From an uncultured Bacillota bacterium (GTDB taxonomy: Bacteria; Bacillota; Clostridia; Lachnospirales; Lachnospiraceae): a stretch of DNA of 64,000 nucleotides. Both the position numbers and the translations under genes were made by a program. The notes under the pieces were generated by a model. That model saw nothing but the letters and a program-made list of their open reading frames with translations. It did no database searches and was not told the DNA's origin. Of the stretch, positions 43,622 through 52,503 are shown piece by piece. The stretch is from positions 124,001 through 188,000 of the forward strand of contig CATWQE010000001.1 in NCBI GenBank assembly GCA_958352855.1, written 5' to 3'. Position 1 is the first letter of the stretch. Each line of letters starts with the position of its first letter.

Positions 43622-44545
43622 TTAAACATCTATATCAAAAAAATCTTTTAAATCTTTAACAGCTAACTTCACATTTTCCTCATCCTGCATTACCGTATAC
43701 ATGTAATAAGCCTGATAGAAACAACGTTTGCTATCCTCCAGTCTCTTCTCTGCATAATAAGCATGTCCCAGAACAGAAAGAATACAACCAATCTGCCCTG
43801 AATATCGTTCCCTTATAGAAACTCTCCATCCCAAATTGGCAATTTCTATACATTCTTCATATCTCTTTTCAAAATATAAACTCCGGGAACAGTTATAAGC
43901 TACCAGAGCCACAAGCCGGTTTGCATCTGACAGATTCATAATATGCCCCTTTATATATTTCAACAACTGATAATAAATATCAATTGCCTTTCTATTTTGT
44001 CCTTGATCCGAATAATTTAGTGCAATTAGATTAATCACCTTAATCTCTTCTACTGTATAAAGATTTTTATGAATTTCTTCTTCATCAAAATCAGGTATTG
44101 TAAGGCGTATAGCCTCCTGCAGCATTTTTTCCTTTTCTTTCAAAGTGTAAGGACAAACCTTTCCTTCTTTTATATACCCTAAAAATATTCTTGACCTCAA
44201 AATAAACTGTCTGAGAAGATGGGCATCCTCTGTTGCAAGAGCCTCCAATTTTTCCAGATTTTTCAATCCTTCTATTGCATTGCGGGCAACATTACACGAA
44301 ATAATCTTCTCCTTCAAATTGGATATTTCCATCTCATCTTTGCTCATTAATGCATAATACCGCTCTCCCGGTAATCCTAATCTCTGTAACAGAGCATCTA
44401 ATTTGTTTTTTGCCGGGACTTGCCTACCGCTTTCAATTCTGGAAATAGTAGATGGCTCACAGATTCCTTCGCACAGCTCTTCCTGAGTCAATCCCAATTC
44501 TTTTCTTCTTTTTTTAATAACTTCTCCTATAAATAATTCTTTCAT
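43622..44545 (-). CDS. HTH regulator with TPR-like sensor domain (Rgg/PlcR-like)
   Basis: The 307-residue cytoplasmic protein has an XRE DNA-binding domain at 1-65 (GEVIKKRRKELGLTQEELCEG, SRIESGRQVPAKNKL, split by the recognition helix) and then about 240 residues of helical repeats like TPRs. This is the plan of RRNPP-type regulators, which bind small peptides. The start is at 44545 with an RBS of AAGGTGA; the frame continues upstream only as antisense of the tRNA. The S41-like genes follow on the same strand after 176 bp. Confidence 0.85.
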   Translation of the reverse strand: MKELFIGEVIKKRRKELGLTQEELCEGICEPSTISRIESGRQVPAKNKLDALLQRLGLPGERYYALMSKDEMEISNLKEKIISCNVARNAIEGLKNLEKLEALATEDAHLLRQFILRSRIFLGYIKEGKVCPYTLKEKEKMLQEAIRLTIPDFDEEEIHKNLYTVEEIKVINLIALNYSDQGQNRKAIDIYYQLLKYIKGHIMNLSDANRLVALVAYNCSRSLYFEKRYEECIEIANLGWRVSIRERYSGQIGCILSVLGHAYYAEKRLEDSKRCFYQAYYMYTVMQDEENVKLAVKDLKDFFDIDV

Positions 44546-44610
44546 GTAACCGTCACCTTCTGATTTGCCTTTTCCATGCGCCAGAAAATATTTCCTACCA
44601 GCGCTTCCGA

Positions 44611-44658
44611 AAACAAAAAACACCGTCCCCGCAGCAATCAATTCTGCAAAAACAGTGC
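44611..44658 (-). terminator. Terminator of tRNA-Lys
   Basis: On the minus strand CACTGT and GCAG pair with CTGC and ACGGTG (44621-44657), followed by TTTTTTGTTTT. Confidence 0.75.
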
Positions 44659-44665
44659 TTTTCAA

Positions 44666-44738
44666 TGCGCCTTCAGGGACTCGAACCCTGGACAAATAGA
44701 TTAAGAGTCTACTGCTCTACCAACTGAGCTAAAGGCGC
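44666..44738 (-). tRNA. tRNA-Lys (anticodon CTT)
   Basis: The 73-nt gene folds as a cloverleaf: acceptor GCGCCTT/AAGGCGC, D arm TAGCTCAGTTGGTAGAGCA, anticodon loop CTCTTAA giving CTT, and T arm CCAGGGTTCGAACCCTG. The discriminator base is A and the CCA end is not encoded, so it needs a nucleotidyltransferase. It has its own promoter and terminator. Confidence 0.96.
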
Positions 44739-44772
44739 TTATATGAAGTTGTATTTCCTTAGTGCAAAAAAT

Positions 44773-44801
44773 ATTATAACCGATAGTTTTACAAAATGCA
44801 A
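44773..44801 (-). promoter_or_regulatory. tRNA-Lys promoter
   Basis: Minus strand TTGCAT (44796-44801), 17 bp, TATAAT (44773-44778), about 35 bp before the tRNA 5' end. Confidence 0.8.
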
Positions 44802-44870
44802 GTTTTTTTTTGTATTAAATCCTGTACAAGCTGTTGCATAGTAATAATTTTACACGAATTAAAAATTAAG

Positions 44871-44906
44871 TTGCTTCTTTCTAGGTTCCTCTATTATAAT
44901 GGAACC
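44871..44906 (+). promoter_or_regulatory. Promoter with palindrome upstream of the Rpn nuclease gene
   Basis: TTGCTT (44871-44876), 18 bp, TATAAT (44895-44900). GGTTCC (44884-44889) and GGAACC (44901-44906) flank the -10 and extend to imperfect TTCT/AGAA, so a repressor site is possible. The leader to the gene is about 200 nt and holds a 40-codon open frame (44928-45050) without an RBS; I see nothing else in 44907-45090. Confidence 0.55.
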
Positions 44907-45107
44907 ATAGAAACCTGATGTATAGATATGAAATTTATAAAGGTAGGTGAACCGGCTAAAAATTTTATTTCCACCGAAGAAAAACATATGTGGATATTTC
45001 ACATTCCAAAAAACACAACCAGAAAATGTAATCCAAAGTACATGAGATAACACGATATCAGTTATTCTGATAATTAGCTTGAAATAAAAAAAGAGCGAGG
45101 TGTTAAT

Positions 45108-45926
45108 GTGCAGGAAACAAAACGGAATGTAACAAAGGAAAACGATTTACAAAGGATAAAAGAACTTCGCCTGATGGATGATGACTTTTTTTCAGAAGCT
45201 CTGGATGGAAAGAAGGAAGCAGTTGAGTATATCCTCAATACGGTTCTGGAGCGTGATGATATCAAAGTAAAATCTACAAAGGCACAGGTAGAATATAAAA
45301 GTGCAACAAAACGTTCCATAAAATTAGATATCCAGGCAGAGGATGTGCATGGAAGACTCATGGATATCGAAATACAACGTTCTGACAGAGGTTCAGGAGT
45401 AAGAAGGGCAAGGTTCCATAGTAGCATGATAGACCGGGCACTGCTCAGCAAGGGAAAGGATTTCGAAGATCTGGTTGATACCTACGTGATCTTCATCACA
45501 GAAAAAGATAAATTCGGTATGGGGATTCCGCTTTATCATATCGAAAGAAAAATTGCTGAGATGGATAATGCATTATTCGGTGACGGAGCCCATATCCTAT
45601 ACGTGAATGGTGAATATAGAAACCTGGAACATCCTGTAGGAAGCTTGATGCATGACTTTAACTGCAAAAATGCCAACGATATGGTCACCCCATTGCTGGC
45701 AGATGAAGTCAGATACTTAAAGGAAACAGAAGGAGGTCGAAGTCAGATGAGCAGAATTTTGGAAGAGATGAGAAATGAAGTAGCAGAAAAAGCTACTCAT
45801 AATACCGCAGTGAATACAGCTCTAAAGCTGCTGGCAAGAGGACGGGATTCCATAGAAGAAATCGCAGAGATAACAGGTTTGTCTTTGGAAGAGGTTCAGA
45901 AGCTGGCAGATAATCAAAAAGCATAA
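45108..45926 (+). CDS. Rpn family recombination-promoting nuclease/putative transposase
   Basis: The 272-residue protein belongs to the PD-(D/E)xK Rpn group. The nuclease core holds KLDIQAEDVHGRLMDIEIQ, with the acidic D and E-x-Q signature near 85-105. The C-terminus is a charged helix region with a small HTH-like end (IEEIAEITGLSLEEVQKLA). It starts with GTG after GCGAGGTG. Rpn genes are mobile and present in many copies in gut Firmicutes; no element ends are visible here. A terminator follows. Confidence 0.88.
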   Translation: MQETKRNVTKENDLQRIKELRLMDDDFFSEALDGKKEAVEYILNTVLERDDIKVKSTKAQVEYKSATKRSIKLDIQAEDVHGRLMDIEIQRSDRGSGVRRARFHSSMIDRALLSKGKDFEDLVDTYVIFITEKDKFGMGIPLYHIERKIAEMDNALFGDGAHILYVNGEYRNLEHPVGSLMHDFNCKNANDMVTPLLADEVRYLKETEGGRSQMSRILEEMRNEVAEKATHNTAVNTALKLLARGRDSIEEIAEITGLSLEEVQKLADNQKA

Positions 45927-45936
45927 AACAAATGAT

Positions 45937-45978
45937 TTCCCCGGATATTGTGTGTAAAACATACCCGGGGAATTTTAT
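45937..45978 (+). terminator. Terminator of the Rpn gene
   Basis: TTCCCCGG (45937-45944) pairs with CCGGGGAA (45965-45972), followed by TTTTAT. Confidence 0.75.
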
Positions 45979-45994
45979 ACAGCATCTTTCCATG

Positions 45995-46138
45995 CTATTT
46001 CTTCTTAATCTTCACATCTTCCAACGTTTTCTCCACTTGCTCTATGGATTTCAACACTTGTGAAGCTTTTGTTTTTGTTTTGCGGTTTTGATATGCCCAC
46101 TGCATAATTGAGGTTTCCAGGCTGCTTTTTTTCTTCAT
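45995..46138 (-). CDS. Small basic helical protein (47 aa), tentative
   Basis: The frame MKKKSSLETSIMQWAYQNRK followed by a K/E/Q-rich amphipathic helix and ending KIKKK looks coding. GGTGGAG lies 10 nt upstream. A competing ATG in another frame (46143) lies 3 nt after the RBS and reads 46 codons without helical pattern. It starts 45 bp after the trmB stop. No family known. Confidence 0.45.
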   Translation of the reverse strand: MKKKSSLETSIMQWAYQNRKTKTKASQVLKSIEQVEKTLEDVKIKKK

Positions 46139-46183
46139 TTTCCATTCACTCCACCTGTTTACCTTATCTTATGCAAAGAACCT

Positions 46184-46837
46184 TTATCTGCCTGCAATGA
46201 GTTTATAAATGGGATTTCCCATGGAAGAAAATTTTTCCTCATATTCCGTCATCACATTTCCCTCATTCATTGCACTGTCCTGGTGCAGATCAAAGGTGTG
46301 ACCCAGCAGCTTCCATCCGGCTTCCTCCACTTCCTCAAGGGAAAATTCAAATAAGCCTTTGTTATCTGTCTTAAACTCTACTACACCGTCAGCAGCCAAT
46401 ATCTGGTTATAACGCTCCAGAAATTGTCTGGAAGTAAGTCTGCGTTTTGCATGGCGTTCCTTTGGCCATGGGTCTGAGAAATTCAGATAAATTTTTCCGA
46501 CTTCGCCTTTTTCAAAAACAAGGGGAAGGGTTCTGGCATCCATACGGAGAAAAACCAGATTCTCCGGCAAAGTGCCTGCGTGCTCCCGCTCTTCCATTTT
46601 CTGCAAGGCTCTCAGAAGCACGCTGTCATACATTTCAATTCCCACATAATTGATTTCCGGATGTTTTTCTGCCATGTCCATTATAAAGCGGCCTTTTCCC
46701 ATTCCCACCTCAATATGCACTGGATTCTGATTTCCAAACACCTGACTCCATGCGCCTTTTTGCTTTTCCGGCTCCTGCACCACATATTTGCTTAAAGCAG
46801 TGGCATCCTTTGCTCCCGGTATATTTCTTAATCTCAT
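46184..46837 (-). CDS. trmB: tRNA (guanine-N7)-methyltransferase TrmB
   Basis: The 217-residue enzyme methylates G46 in tRNA using S-adenosylmethionine. It has the SAM-binding loop IEVGMGKGRFIMDMA, the catalytic region NFSDPWPKERHAKRRLT and the C-terminal FKTDNKGLFEFSLEE. An ATG at 46882 extends the frame, but it lies upstream of the promoter -10 (46871-46876); the start at 46837 follows CAGGA. Confidence 0.94.
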   Translation of the reverse strand: MRLRNIPGAKDATALSKYVVQEPEKQKGAWSQVFGNQNPVHIEVGMGKGRFIMDMAEKHPEINYVGIEMYDSVLLRALQKMEEREHAGTLPENLVFLRMDARTLPLVFEKGEVGKIYLNFSDPWPKERHAKRRLTSRQFLERYNQILAADGVVEFKTDNKGLFEFSLEEVEEAGWKLLGHTFDLHQDSAMNEGNVMTEYEEKFSSMGNPIYKLIAGR

Positions 46838-46870
46838 GAGATTTCCTGCCTTTCCAATATCTTCCCTAGA

Positions 46871-46899
46871 AGTATAACCCATGGGGGTTTTTCTGTCAA
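46871..46899 (-). promoter_or_regulatory. trmB promoter
   Basis: Minus strand perfect TTGACA (46894-46899), 17 bp, TATACT (46871-46876). It decides the trmB start. Confidence 0.85.
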
Positions 46900-46910
46900 A
46901 ACCTTATGAC

Positions 46911-46955
46911 GCAAAAAGACCGCAGCGGGATTCTCTTTACCCTTCTGCAGTCTTT
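46911..46955 (-). terminator. Terminator of the phosphate operon
   Basis: CTGCAGTCTTT (46945-46955) pairs with AAAGACCGCAG (46915-46925) with one mismatch, followed on the minus strand by TTTTTGCG. It lies 19 bp after the phoR stop. Confidence 0.75.
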
Positions 46956-46973
46956 CTCTTCTTTCACTCTTTT

Positions 46974-48638
46974 TTATTCTGTTTCTTCCGGCAGGGTCAG
47001 AATAAATCTGCTTCCCTCGCCCACAGTACTTTCCAGCTTCACTTCCCCGCCCAGGAACATGCTTCCATGTTTTACAATGGACAGGCCAAGTCCTGTACCT
47101 CCAATAGCTTTGGAATGGCTCTTATCCACCCGGTAGAAACGCTCAAAAATACGGTTTTTATCTTCCGGGGCAATACCGATTCCTGTATCCTCCACCAGAA
47201 TCTGAGGACGTTTTTCGTCTCCTTTGATAGTCACAGTAAGACTTCCGCCCTGTTTATTATACTTCACTCCATTGTCACAGAGATTAAACAGGATTTCCTC
47301 CAGAATGGTCTTCACAGTCGTTACCTTTCTGTGCTGTCCATAGAGATACAGGTGTACCCCTGCTTCCTCTGCCTTTTGTTCCAGACGCTTGAATATTTCT
47401 CTGGTTTCTTCATATAAGTCCACTGTCTCTTTTGCAAAAACCATTTTTCCTTCGTCTAACTGGGAAATCTTAATCACATCATTTACCAGAGTAATGAGCC
47501 TCTGGGCTTCTTTAAAAATACGTCCTGCAAATTTTTTCGTATCCTCCGGCTTCACATAACCGTCCTGAATAATCTCCGCAAATCCGGAAATAGAAGTCAA
47601 AGGTGTTTTTAATTCATGGGAAACATTGGCTGTAAATTCCCTTCGCATCTGCTCTCCCCGCATGCGCTCAGTTACATCCTGGATTAACAGCACTGCTCCG
47701 GTTACCTGTTTCTCATTATAAACTGGATTTGCAGTTACCTGACAACTGGTTCCTGCCAGTTCCATATTGGAAACCACATGCTGGCCTTTTAATACACGTT
47801 CCACTGCATTCTGGAAATCTTCACTCCGGTTCAGCGCCAGTACACTTCTTCTCTCTTTCTCTGGTTTTGCTCCCAGAAGCTGCAAGGCGCTGGTATTATG
47901 AGAAAGAATTTCTGTGTGATTGTCAATCACCACAAAGCCTTCTTCCATGTTTTCTGTAATAATGGAAAATTCCTCCTGCTGACGTTTTGCTTCCGAAATC
48001 TCATGTTGCAGGGATTTCTGCTGCCTGTTAATCTTGCTTAACAGCGGCGCAATCTCATCATAGGTCTGATTATCCTGGGGATGCTCCAAATCCAGAGCAT
48101 TAATCGGATTCACAATCTTACCGGACAAACGGGAGGCAATGAAATAGGAAAGAATCACCATCAACACCAGCATAATTAAAATCGGCTGAATCATCCCTCC
48201 TATGATTCCCGGAACATTGTACTGCTCACTGGAAACCCTGAGAATACTTCCATCTTCCAGACGCAAAGCATAATACAACGTCTTTTTGGAAAGTGTGTCC
48301 GATTTTCTCACTGCTGTTCCATGTCCCTTGGCTGCCGCTTCTTTGATTTCTTCCCTCTGGCTGTGGTTTTCCATGGCATTTTCGTCTGCCACGCTGTCGA
48401 AGAGAACATTGCCATCCTGGTCAATATAGGTTACACGCTCTGCCTCATGGGGAAGGGACTCAAAAGCTTCCATCCCTTTTTTCTCCACAGAAATTGCAAG
48501 ATAAGCGGCTTCCTTTCTCAGCTCCTTAACCAACTGTTTTCCAAAGTAATTATACAGGATTCCCATGGTCAGCGCAGAACTTACCGTAAGTACAATCACG
48601 CTGACCAGGAGAATGGATTTTAAGATTCGTTTTGTCAT
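46974..48638 (-). CDS. phoR: PhoR-type sensor histidine kinase
   Basis: The 554-residue membrane kinase has one helix at 7-30, an extracytoplasmic domain of about 120 residues, a second helix near 155-175, a HAMP linker, a PAS domain (about 215-310), HisKA with the phospho-histidine in FTANVSHELKTPLTSISG, and an ATPase domain (NLCDNGVKYN, GGTGLGLSIVK). Its place after pstSCAB-phoU-phoP identifies the phosphate sensor. It shares an ATGA overlap with phoP. Confidence 0.92.
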   Translation of the reverse strand: MTKRILKSILLVSVIVLTVSSALTMGILYNYFGKQLVKELRKEAAYLAISVEKKGMEAFESLPHEAERVTYIDQDGNVLFDSVADENAMENHSQREEIKEAAAKGHGTAVRKSDTLSKKTLYYALRLEDGSILRVSSEQYNVPGIIGGMIQPILIMLVLMVILSYFIASRLSGKIVNPINALDLEHPQDNQTYDEIAPLLSKINRQQKSLQHEISEAKRQQEEFSIITENMEEGFVVIDNHTEILSHNTSALQLLGAKPEKERRSVLALNRSEDFQNAVERVLKGQHVVSNMELAGTSCQVTANPVYNEKQVTGAVLLIQDVTERMRGEQMRREFTANVSHELKTPLTSISGFAEIIQDGYVKPEDTKKFAGRIFKEAQRLITLVNDVIKISQLDEGKMVFAKETVDLYEETREIFKRLEQKAEEAGVHLYLYGQHRKVTTVKTILEEILFNLCDNGVKYNKQGGSLTVTIKGDEKRPQILVEDTGIGIAPEDKNRIFERFYRVDKSHSKAIGGTGLGLSIVKHGSMFLGGEVKLESTVGEGSRFILTLPEETE

Positions 48639-49312
48639 GAAGCCCCTCCAATCTTGTAGCCCATGCCACGAACAGTTTCAATGTATTGCCCTGCTTTTCC
48701 AAGCTTTTGTCTCAGAGTTCTGATATGCACATCCACAGTCCGGCTCTCCCCGTCAAACTGATAACCCCAGATTTTATCCAGAAGCTGCGCTCTGGTAAAT
48801 ACAATCCCCGGGTTGGAAATCAAAAGCAACAGCATTTCAAATTCTTTTAAGGTAAGGACGATTTCTTCACCCTCCACCTTTACCTGATGCCGCTGTCTGG
48901 AAACAGCCAAACAGCCAAGGGTATAGTCCTGCTCCTCTTCTTCTGTATGTCCTGCGCGCCGCAGTAGGGCTTTTACCCTGGATACCAGCTCCATCATACG
49001 AAAGGGCTTTGGAATATAATCGTCTGCGCCGCTATCCAGACCTTTTACTGTGTCATATTCACTGCCTTTTGCAGTCAGCATGGCAATAGGAAGCTGTCTG
49101 GTATCACTTCGCTTCCTGAGTTTTTTCAAAATCTCCAGTCCATCCTCTTCCGGAAGCATAATATCCAGAAGCACCAAATCCGGTACCCGCTTCTCCACTG
49201 CTTTCCAAAATGCAGAAGGCGCTTCAAATCCCTCTGCTTCCATGCCCTGACTGTTCAGGGTGTACACTACCAGCTCTCGTATGCTCTCATCATCTTCTAC
49301 TAAATAAATCAT
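48635..49312 (-). CDS. phoP: PhoP/PhoB-type response regulator
   Basis: The 225-residue OmpR-family regulator has a receiver domain with acceptor D50 (LVLLDIMLPEEDG) and K at KPFRMMEL, and a C-terminal winged helix (LTLKEFEMLLLL, RTVDVHIRTLRQKLG). It activates phosphate-starvation genes. The start at 49312 has AGGGGT at good spacing; longer frames upstream overlap phoU antisense. Confidence 0.93.
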   Translation of the reverse strand: MIYLVEDDESIRELVVYTLNSQGMEAEGFEAPSAFWKAVEKRVPDLVLLDIMLPEEDGLEILKKLRKRSDTRQLPIAMLTAKGSEYDTVKGLDSGADDYIPKPFRMMELVSRVKALLRRAGHTEEEEQDYTLGCLAVSRQRHQVKVEGEEIVLTLKEFEMLLLLISNPGIVFTRAQLLDKIWGYQFDGESRTVDVHIRTLRQKLGKAGQYIETVRGMGYKIGGAS

Positions 49313-49328
49313 CTGCTTACCCCTAACT

Positions 49329-49970
49329 TCACTCATCATGGGTGCCGGTGATGGAATATTCCACCCACTGGGCAATGTTCTCCGCATGGTCTCCAATGCG
49401 CTCAAAATACTTGGCAACCATAATCAGGTCAATATAATATTCCGCATTCTGTGGATCCTGCTGCAATAGCTTTGGCAGCTCTGTTTTCACCTTGAGGAAT
49501 AAATCATCTACTACATCATCATATTTTACCACTGCTGCCGCAGAATCTAAATCTTTTTTTACAAAAGAATCAATACTTTCTGTCACCATCTTAATGGTAG
49601 CCTCTGCCATTTTTCCGATATTCATTCTGTGAGCGATTTCCTGAACCTTTACAAACCTGGACATATCTGCAATATCCTGCGCCTGGTCGCCAATACGCTC
49701 CATATCTGAAATCATCTTCAAAGCAGAAGAAATCATCCGCAGATCCTTTGCCACAGGCTGCTGCTGCAAAAGCAGCTTCATACAGAGATTTTCAATGTCC
49801 CGTTCCTTGTGATTAATCTCATCCTCCATGCGTTCCACTGCCTGAGACTCTGTTTCCTTCTCATTTAATAACTGGTCTGCCGCTCTTCTAATTGCCCGCT
49901 CACACAGAGCGCCCATTTTAATCAGCTCCAGATTCAGCTCCTCAAGCTGCTGGTCGAAATGCATTCTCAT
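49329..49970 (-). CDS. phoU: Phosphate signalling regulator PhoU
   Basis: The 213-residue cytoplasmic protein is two similar three-helix bundles, each with the metal-binding E/D pattern (ISSALKMISDMERIGDQAQDIA and IMVAKYFERIGDHAENIAQW, split by linkers). PhoU restrains the Pst transporter and PhoR when phosphate is plentiful. It begins on the last base of the pstB stop codon. Confidence 0.95.
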   Translation of the reverse strand: MRMHFDQQLEELNLELIKMGALCERAIRRAADQLLNEKETESQAVERMEDEINHKERDIENLCMKLLLQQQPVAKDLRMISSALKMISDMERIGDQAQDIADMSRFVKVQEIAHRMNIGKMAEATIKMVTESIDSFVKKDLDSAAAVVKYDDVVDDLFLKVKTELPKLLQQDPQNAEYYIDLIMVAKYFERIGDHAENIAQWVEYSITGTHDE

Positions 49971-50725
49971 CAGCCAAACCTCCCTGTAATGTAATCCTCT
50001 GTTTTCTTATTCTTAGGCATGGAGAAAATCTGCTCTGTCTCCCCATACTCAACCACCTCTCCCAAAAGGAAAAAGGCTGTTTTATCTGATATTCTGGCTG
50101 CCTGCTGCATGTTATGCGTAACCATAACAATGGTGTAATCCTTTTTCAGTTCTTCTGCCAGATCCTCAATCTTGGAAGTAGAAATAGGGTCCAGGGCAGA
50201 AGTGGGTTCATCCATAAGAAGCACCTCCGGCTCTACTGCCAGAGCTCTCGCAATACAAAGACGCTGCTGCTGGCCTCCTGACATGCCAAGAGCGCTTAAT
50301 TTCAAGCGGTCTTTTACCTCATCCCAGATAGCCGCGCTTCTAAGAGAACGCTCTACAATGTCATCCAGCTTTACCTTGGAACGGATTCCATGGGTTCTTG
50401 GCCCATAGGCAATGTTATCGTAAATGCTCATTGGAAAAGGATTTGGTTTCTGAAATACCATGCCCACTCTTTTTCTCAGCAGGTTAATGTTCATGTCTCC
50501 GTAAATATCTTCCCCGTCCAAAAGCACCTTTCCTGTAATTTTGCACCCTTCCACCAGGTCGTTCATACGGTTCAGAGATTTCAGCAATGTGGATTTGCCA
50601 CAGCCGGAAGGTCCGATAAAAGCAGTAATTTCATTTTCCGGAATCTCCAGATTAATATTTTTCAGCGCCTTAAACGCACCGTTATCATAGTATAAATCCA
50701 AATTTGAAATGGAAAATTTACTCAT
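49970..50725 (-). CDS. pstB: Phosphate ABC transporter ATPase PstB
   Basis: The 251-residue ATPase has Walker A GPSGCGKSTLLKS, signature LGMSGGQQQRLCIARAL and Walker B EVLLMDEPTSALD. It energises the PstAC permease. It lies 9 bp after pstA. Confidence 0.97.
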   Translation of the reverse strand: MSKFSISNLDLYYDNGAFKALKNINLEIPENEITAFIGPSGCGKSTLLKSLNRMNDLVEGCKITGKVLLDGEDIYGDMNINLLRKRVGMVFQKPNPFPMSIYDNIAYGPRTHGIRSKVKLDDIVERSLRSAAIWDEVKDRLKLSALGMSGGQQQRLCIARALAVEPEVLLMDEPTSALDPISTSKIEDLAEELKKDYTIVMVTHNMQQAARISDKTAFFLLGEVVEYGETEQIFSMPKNKKTEDYITGRFG

Positions 50726-50734
50726 TAATTTACA

Positions 50735-51613
50735 TTATCCTTTCTTAATCTTACGTGCAATTCTTCCTGATATCCAGTTAATCAGAAGTACAATGAAAAG
50801 CAGCACCACCGCGGTTGCATAGGCCTGGTCAATATAAAGTCCCTCGCTTGCCAGTGTATACATGTGAACAGACAGGGTTCTGGTAGAAGACATAATGCTT
50901 TTTGGCAGTTCTGCTACCGTACCGGCAGTGTACATTAAGGCTGCTGTCTCTCCTACGATTCTTCCTACAGATAAAATCACACCAGAGAGAATTCCCGGCA
51001 CTGCGGAAGGCAGGATAACCACAAAAATAGTTCTCAGCTTTCCTGCACCCAGTCCAAAGCTGGCCTCCCGGTACATATCCGGCACAGACATAAGAGCTTC
51101 CTCTGTGGTTCTCATAATCACCGGCAGTACCATAATTGCCAGTGTAAAAGCTCCTGCCAGCATGGAAAAGCCCCAGTGCAGCGTAGTGACAAAAAACAAC
51201 ATTCCAAACAGGCCATATACAATAGAAGGAATTCCTGTCAGCGTCTCCGCAGTAATACGCACAATGCTTACCAGTTTATTTCCTTTTTTAGCATATTCCA
51301 CCAGGTACACAGCCGCCAGAATTCCCAGCGGTCCTGCAATGACCAGAGATAAAACAGTCATGCATATGGTATTAATAATCGAAGGAAACATAGAAACGTT
51401 TTCCGAATTATATTCCAGTTGAAACAAATCCAGGTTCAGATTTGGGATTCCCTTAATGAGAATATATCCCACAATAAACACCAGGGTAAGTACTGTAATC
51501 AATGCACTTACTCCTACCAAAACCGCAAGAATCAGGGAAAATGGATTGCCGGAATAAGATTTCAGACGCTGTTTCCCTGTCTGTACATTAATGGGCTGTA
51601 ATGCCTCATCCAT
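50735..51613 (-). CDS. pstA: Phosphate ABC transporter permease PstA
   Basis: The 292-residue membrane protein has six predicted helices, preceded by about 25 hydrophilic residues. The EAA-type loop (YREASFGLGAGKLRTIFVVILPS) contacts PstB. It overlaps pstC by 8 bp. Confidence 0.95.
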   Translation of the reverse strand: MDEALQPINVQTGKQRLKSYSGNPFSLILAVLVGVSALITVLTLVFIVGYILIKGIPNLNLDLFQLEYNSENVSMFPSIINTICMTVLSLVIAGPLGILAAVYLVEYAKKGNKLVSIVRITAETLTGIPSIVYGLFGMLFFVTTLHWGFSMLAGAFTLAIMVLPVIMRTTEEALMSVPDMYREASFGLGAGKLRTIFVVILPSAVPGILSGVILSVGRIVGETAALMYTAGTVAELPKSIMSSTRTLSVHMYTLASEGLYIDQAYATAVVLLFIVLLINWISGRIARKIKKG

Positions 51614-52478
51614 TTGCGCCCCTCCTTTTTAAAATCGAAAATGATAAATTAATCAGTAAAATAAACACGAACAGTACCACCGCTGTTGCAATCAGGGCTT
51701 CTCTGTGAAGGTCTGTGGCATATCCCATTTCCATAACAATGTTGGAAGTCAGGGTACGAACACCTTTAAACAGACCCTTTGGCATACGTGGCTGATTTCC
51801 TGCAATCATAATCACCGCCATGGTTTCCCCGATAGCCCGTCCAATTCCCAGAATCACACCTGCCAGAATACCGGATTTAGCTGCCGGAAGCACTGTAAAA
51901 AATACGCTTCGCTCATGAGTTGCCCCAAGAGCCAGGGAACCTTCGTAATAGCTATTTGGCACTGCCCGGATTGCAGATTCTCCCACACTGATAATGGTTG
52001 GCAAAATCATAATTCCCAGCATCACAGAGGCAGTAAACATACTGGAGCCATTTCCTCCAAAGCCCAGGGTTCTTCCGAAAAATTCCCGGACAAAGGGCAC
52101 CAGCACCACCATGCCAAAGAATCCATATACAACGGAAGGAATGCCTGCCAGCAGGTCAATAGCCGGCTTCATAAAACGATACAGCCTGGAAGGGCAAAAC
52201 CTTGCCATAAAGACTGCTGTAAATATTCCCACAGGCACGCCAATCACAATAGCTCCTGCGGTAACATAAATACTTCCTAATATAAACGGAAGAATTCCGT
52301 AAATATCATTTCCCGGTTTCCATCTCTCACCCAGCAAAAACTTAAAGACACCAATTTCGCCAATGGCAGGAATACCATTGGCAAAAAGGAATACGCAAAT
52401 TAAGATAACTGCCAGAATGGAGACACAGGCGCATAACAGAAATAAGTATTTCATCAAGGTTTCCCTGACATTTTTCAT
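51606..52478 (-). CDS. pstC: Phosphate ABC transporter permease PstC
   Basis: The 290-residue membrane protein has six predicted helices, with the EAA-type loop YYEGSLALGATHERSVFFTV and a periplasmic-type loop with GIPSVVYGFFG. AGGAG precedes the ATG. It lies 25 bp after pstS. Confidence 0.95.
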   Translation of the reverse strand: MKNVRETLMKYLFLLCACVSILAVILICVFLFANGIPAIGEIGVFKFLLGERWKPGNDIYGILPFILGSIYVTAGAIVIGVPVGIFTAVFMARFCPSRLYRFMKPAIDLLAGIPSVVYGFFGMVVLVPFVREFFGRTLGFGGNGSSMFTASVMLGIMILPTIISVGESAIRAVPNSYYEGSLALGATHERSVFFTVLPAAKSGILAGVILGIGRAIGETMAVIMIAGNQPRMPKGLFKGVRTLTSNIVMEMGYATDLHREALIATAVVLFVFILLINLSFSILKRRGANG

Positions 52479-52503
52479 GGCACTTTGCTCCTATTCTTTC
52501 GTA

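Noticed and set aside
44546..44695. N-terminal extension of the HTH-TPR regulator over the tRNA gene
   Set aside because: The frame is the antisense of tRNA-Lys and its terminator; the RBS-supported ATG is at 44545.
45108..45926. Calling a complete mobile element around the Rpn gene
   Set aside because: I found no terminal inverted repeats or target-site duplication on either side.
46838..46882. Longer N-terminus for TrmB
   Set aside because: The upstream ATG at 46882 precedes the predicted -10 element and would not be transcribed from this promoter.
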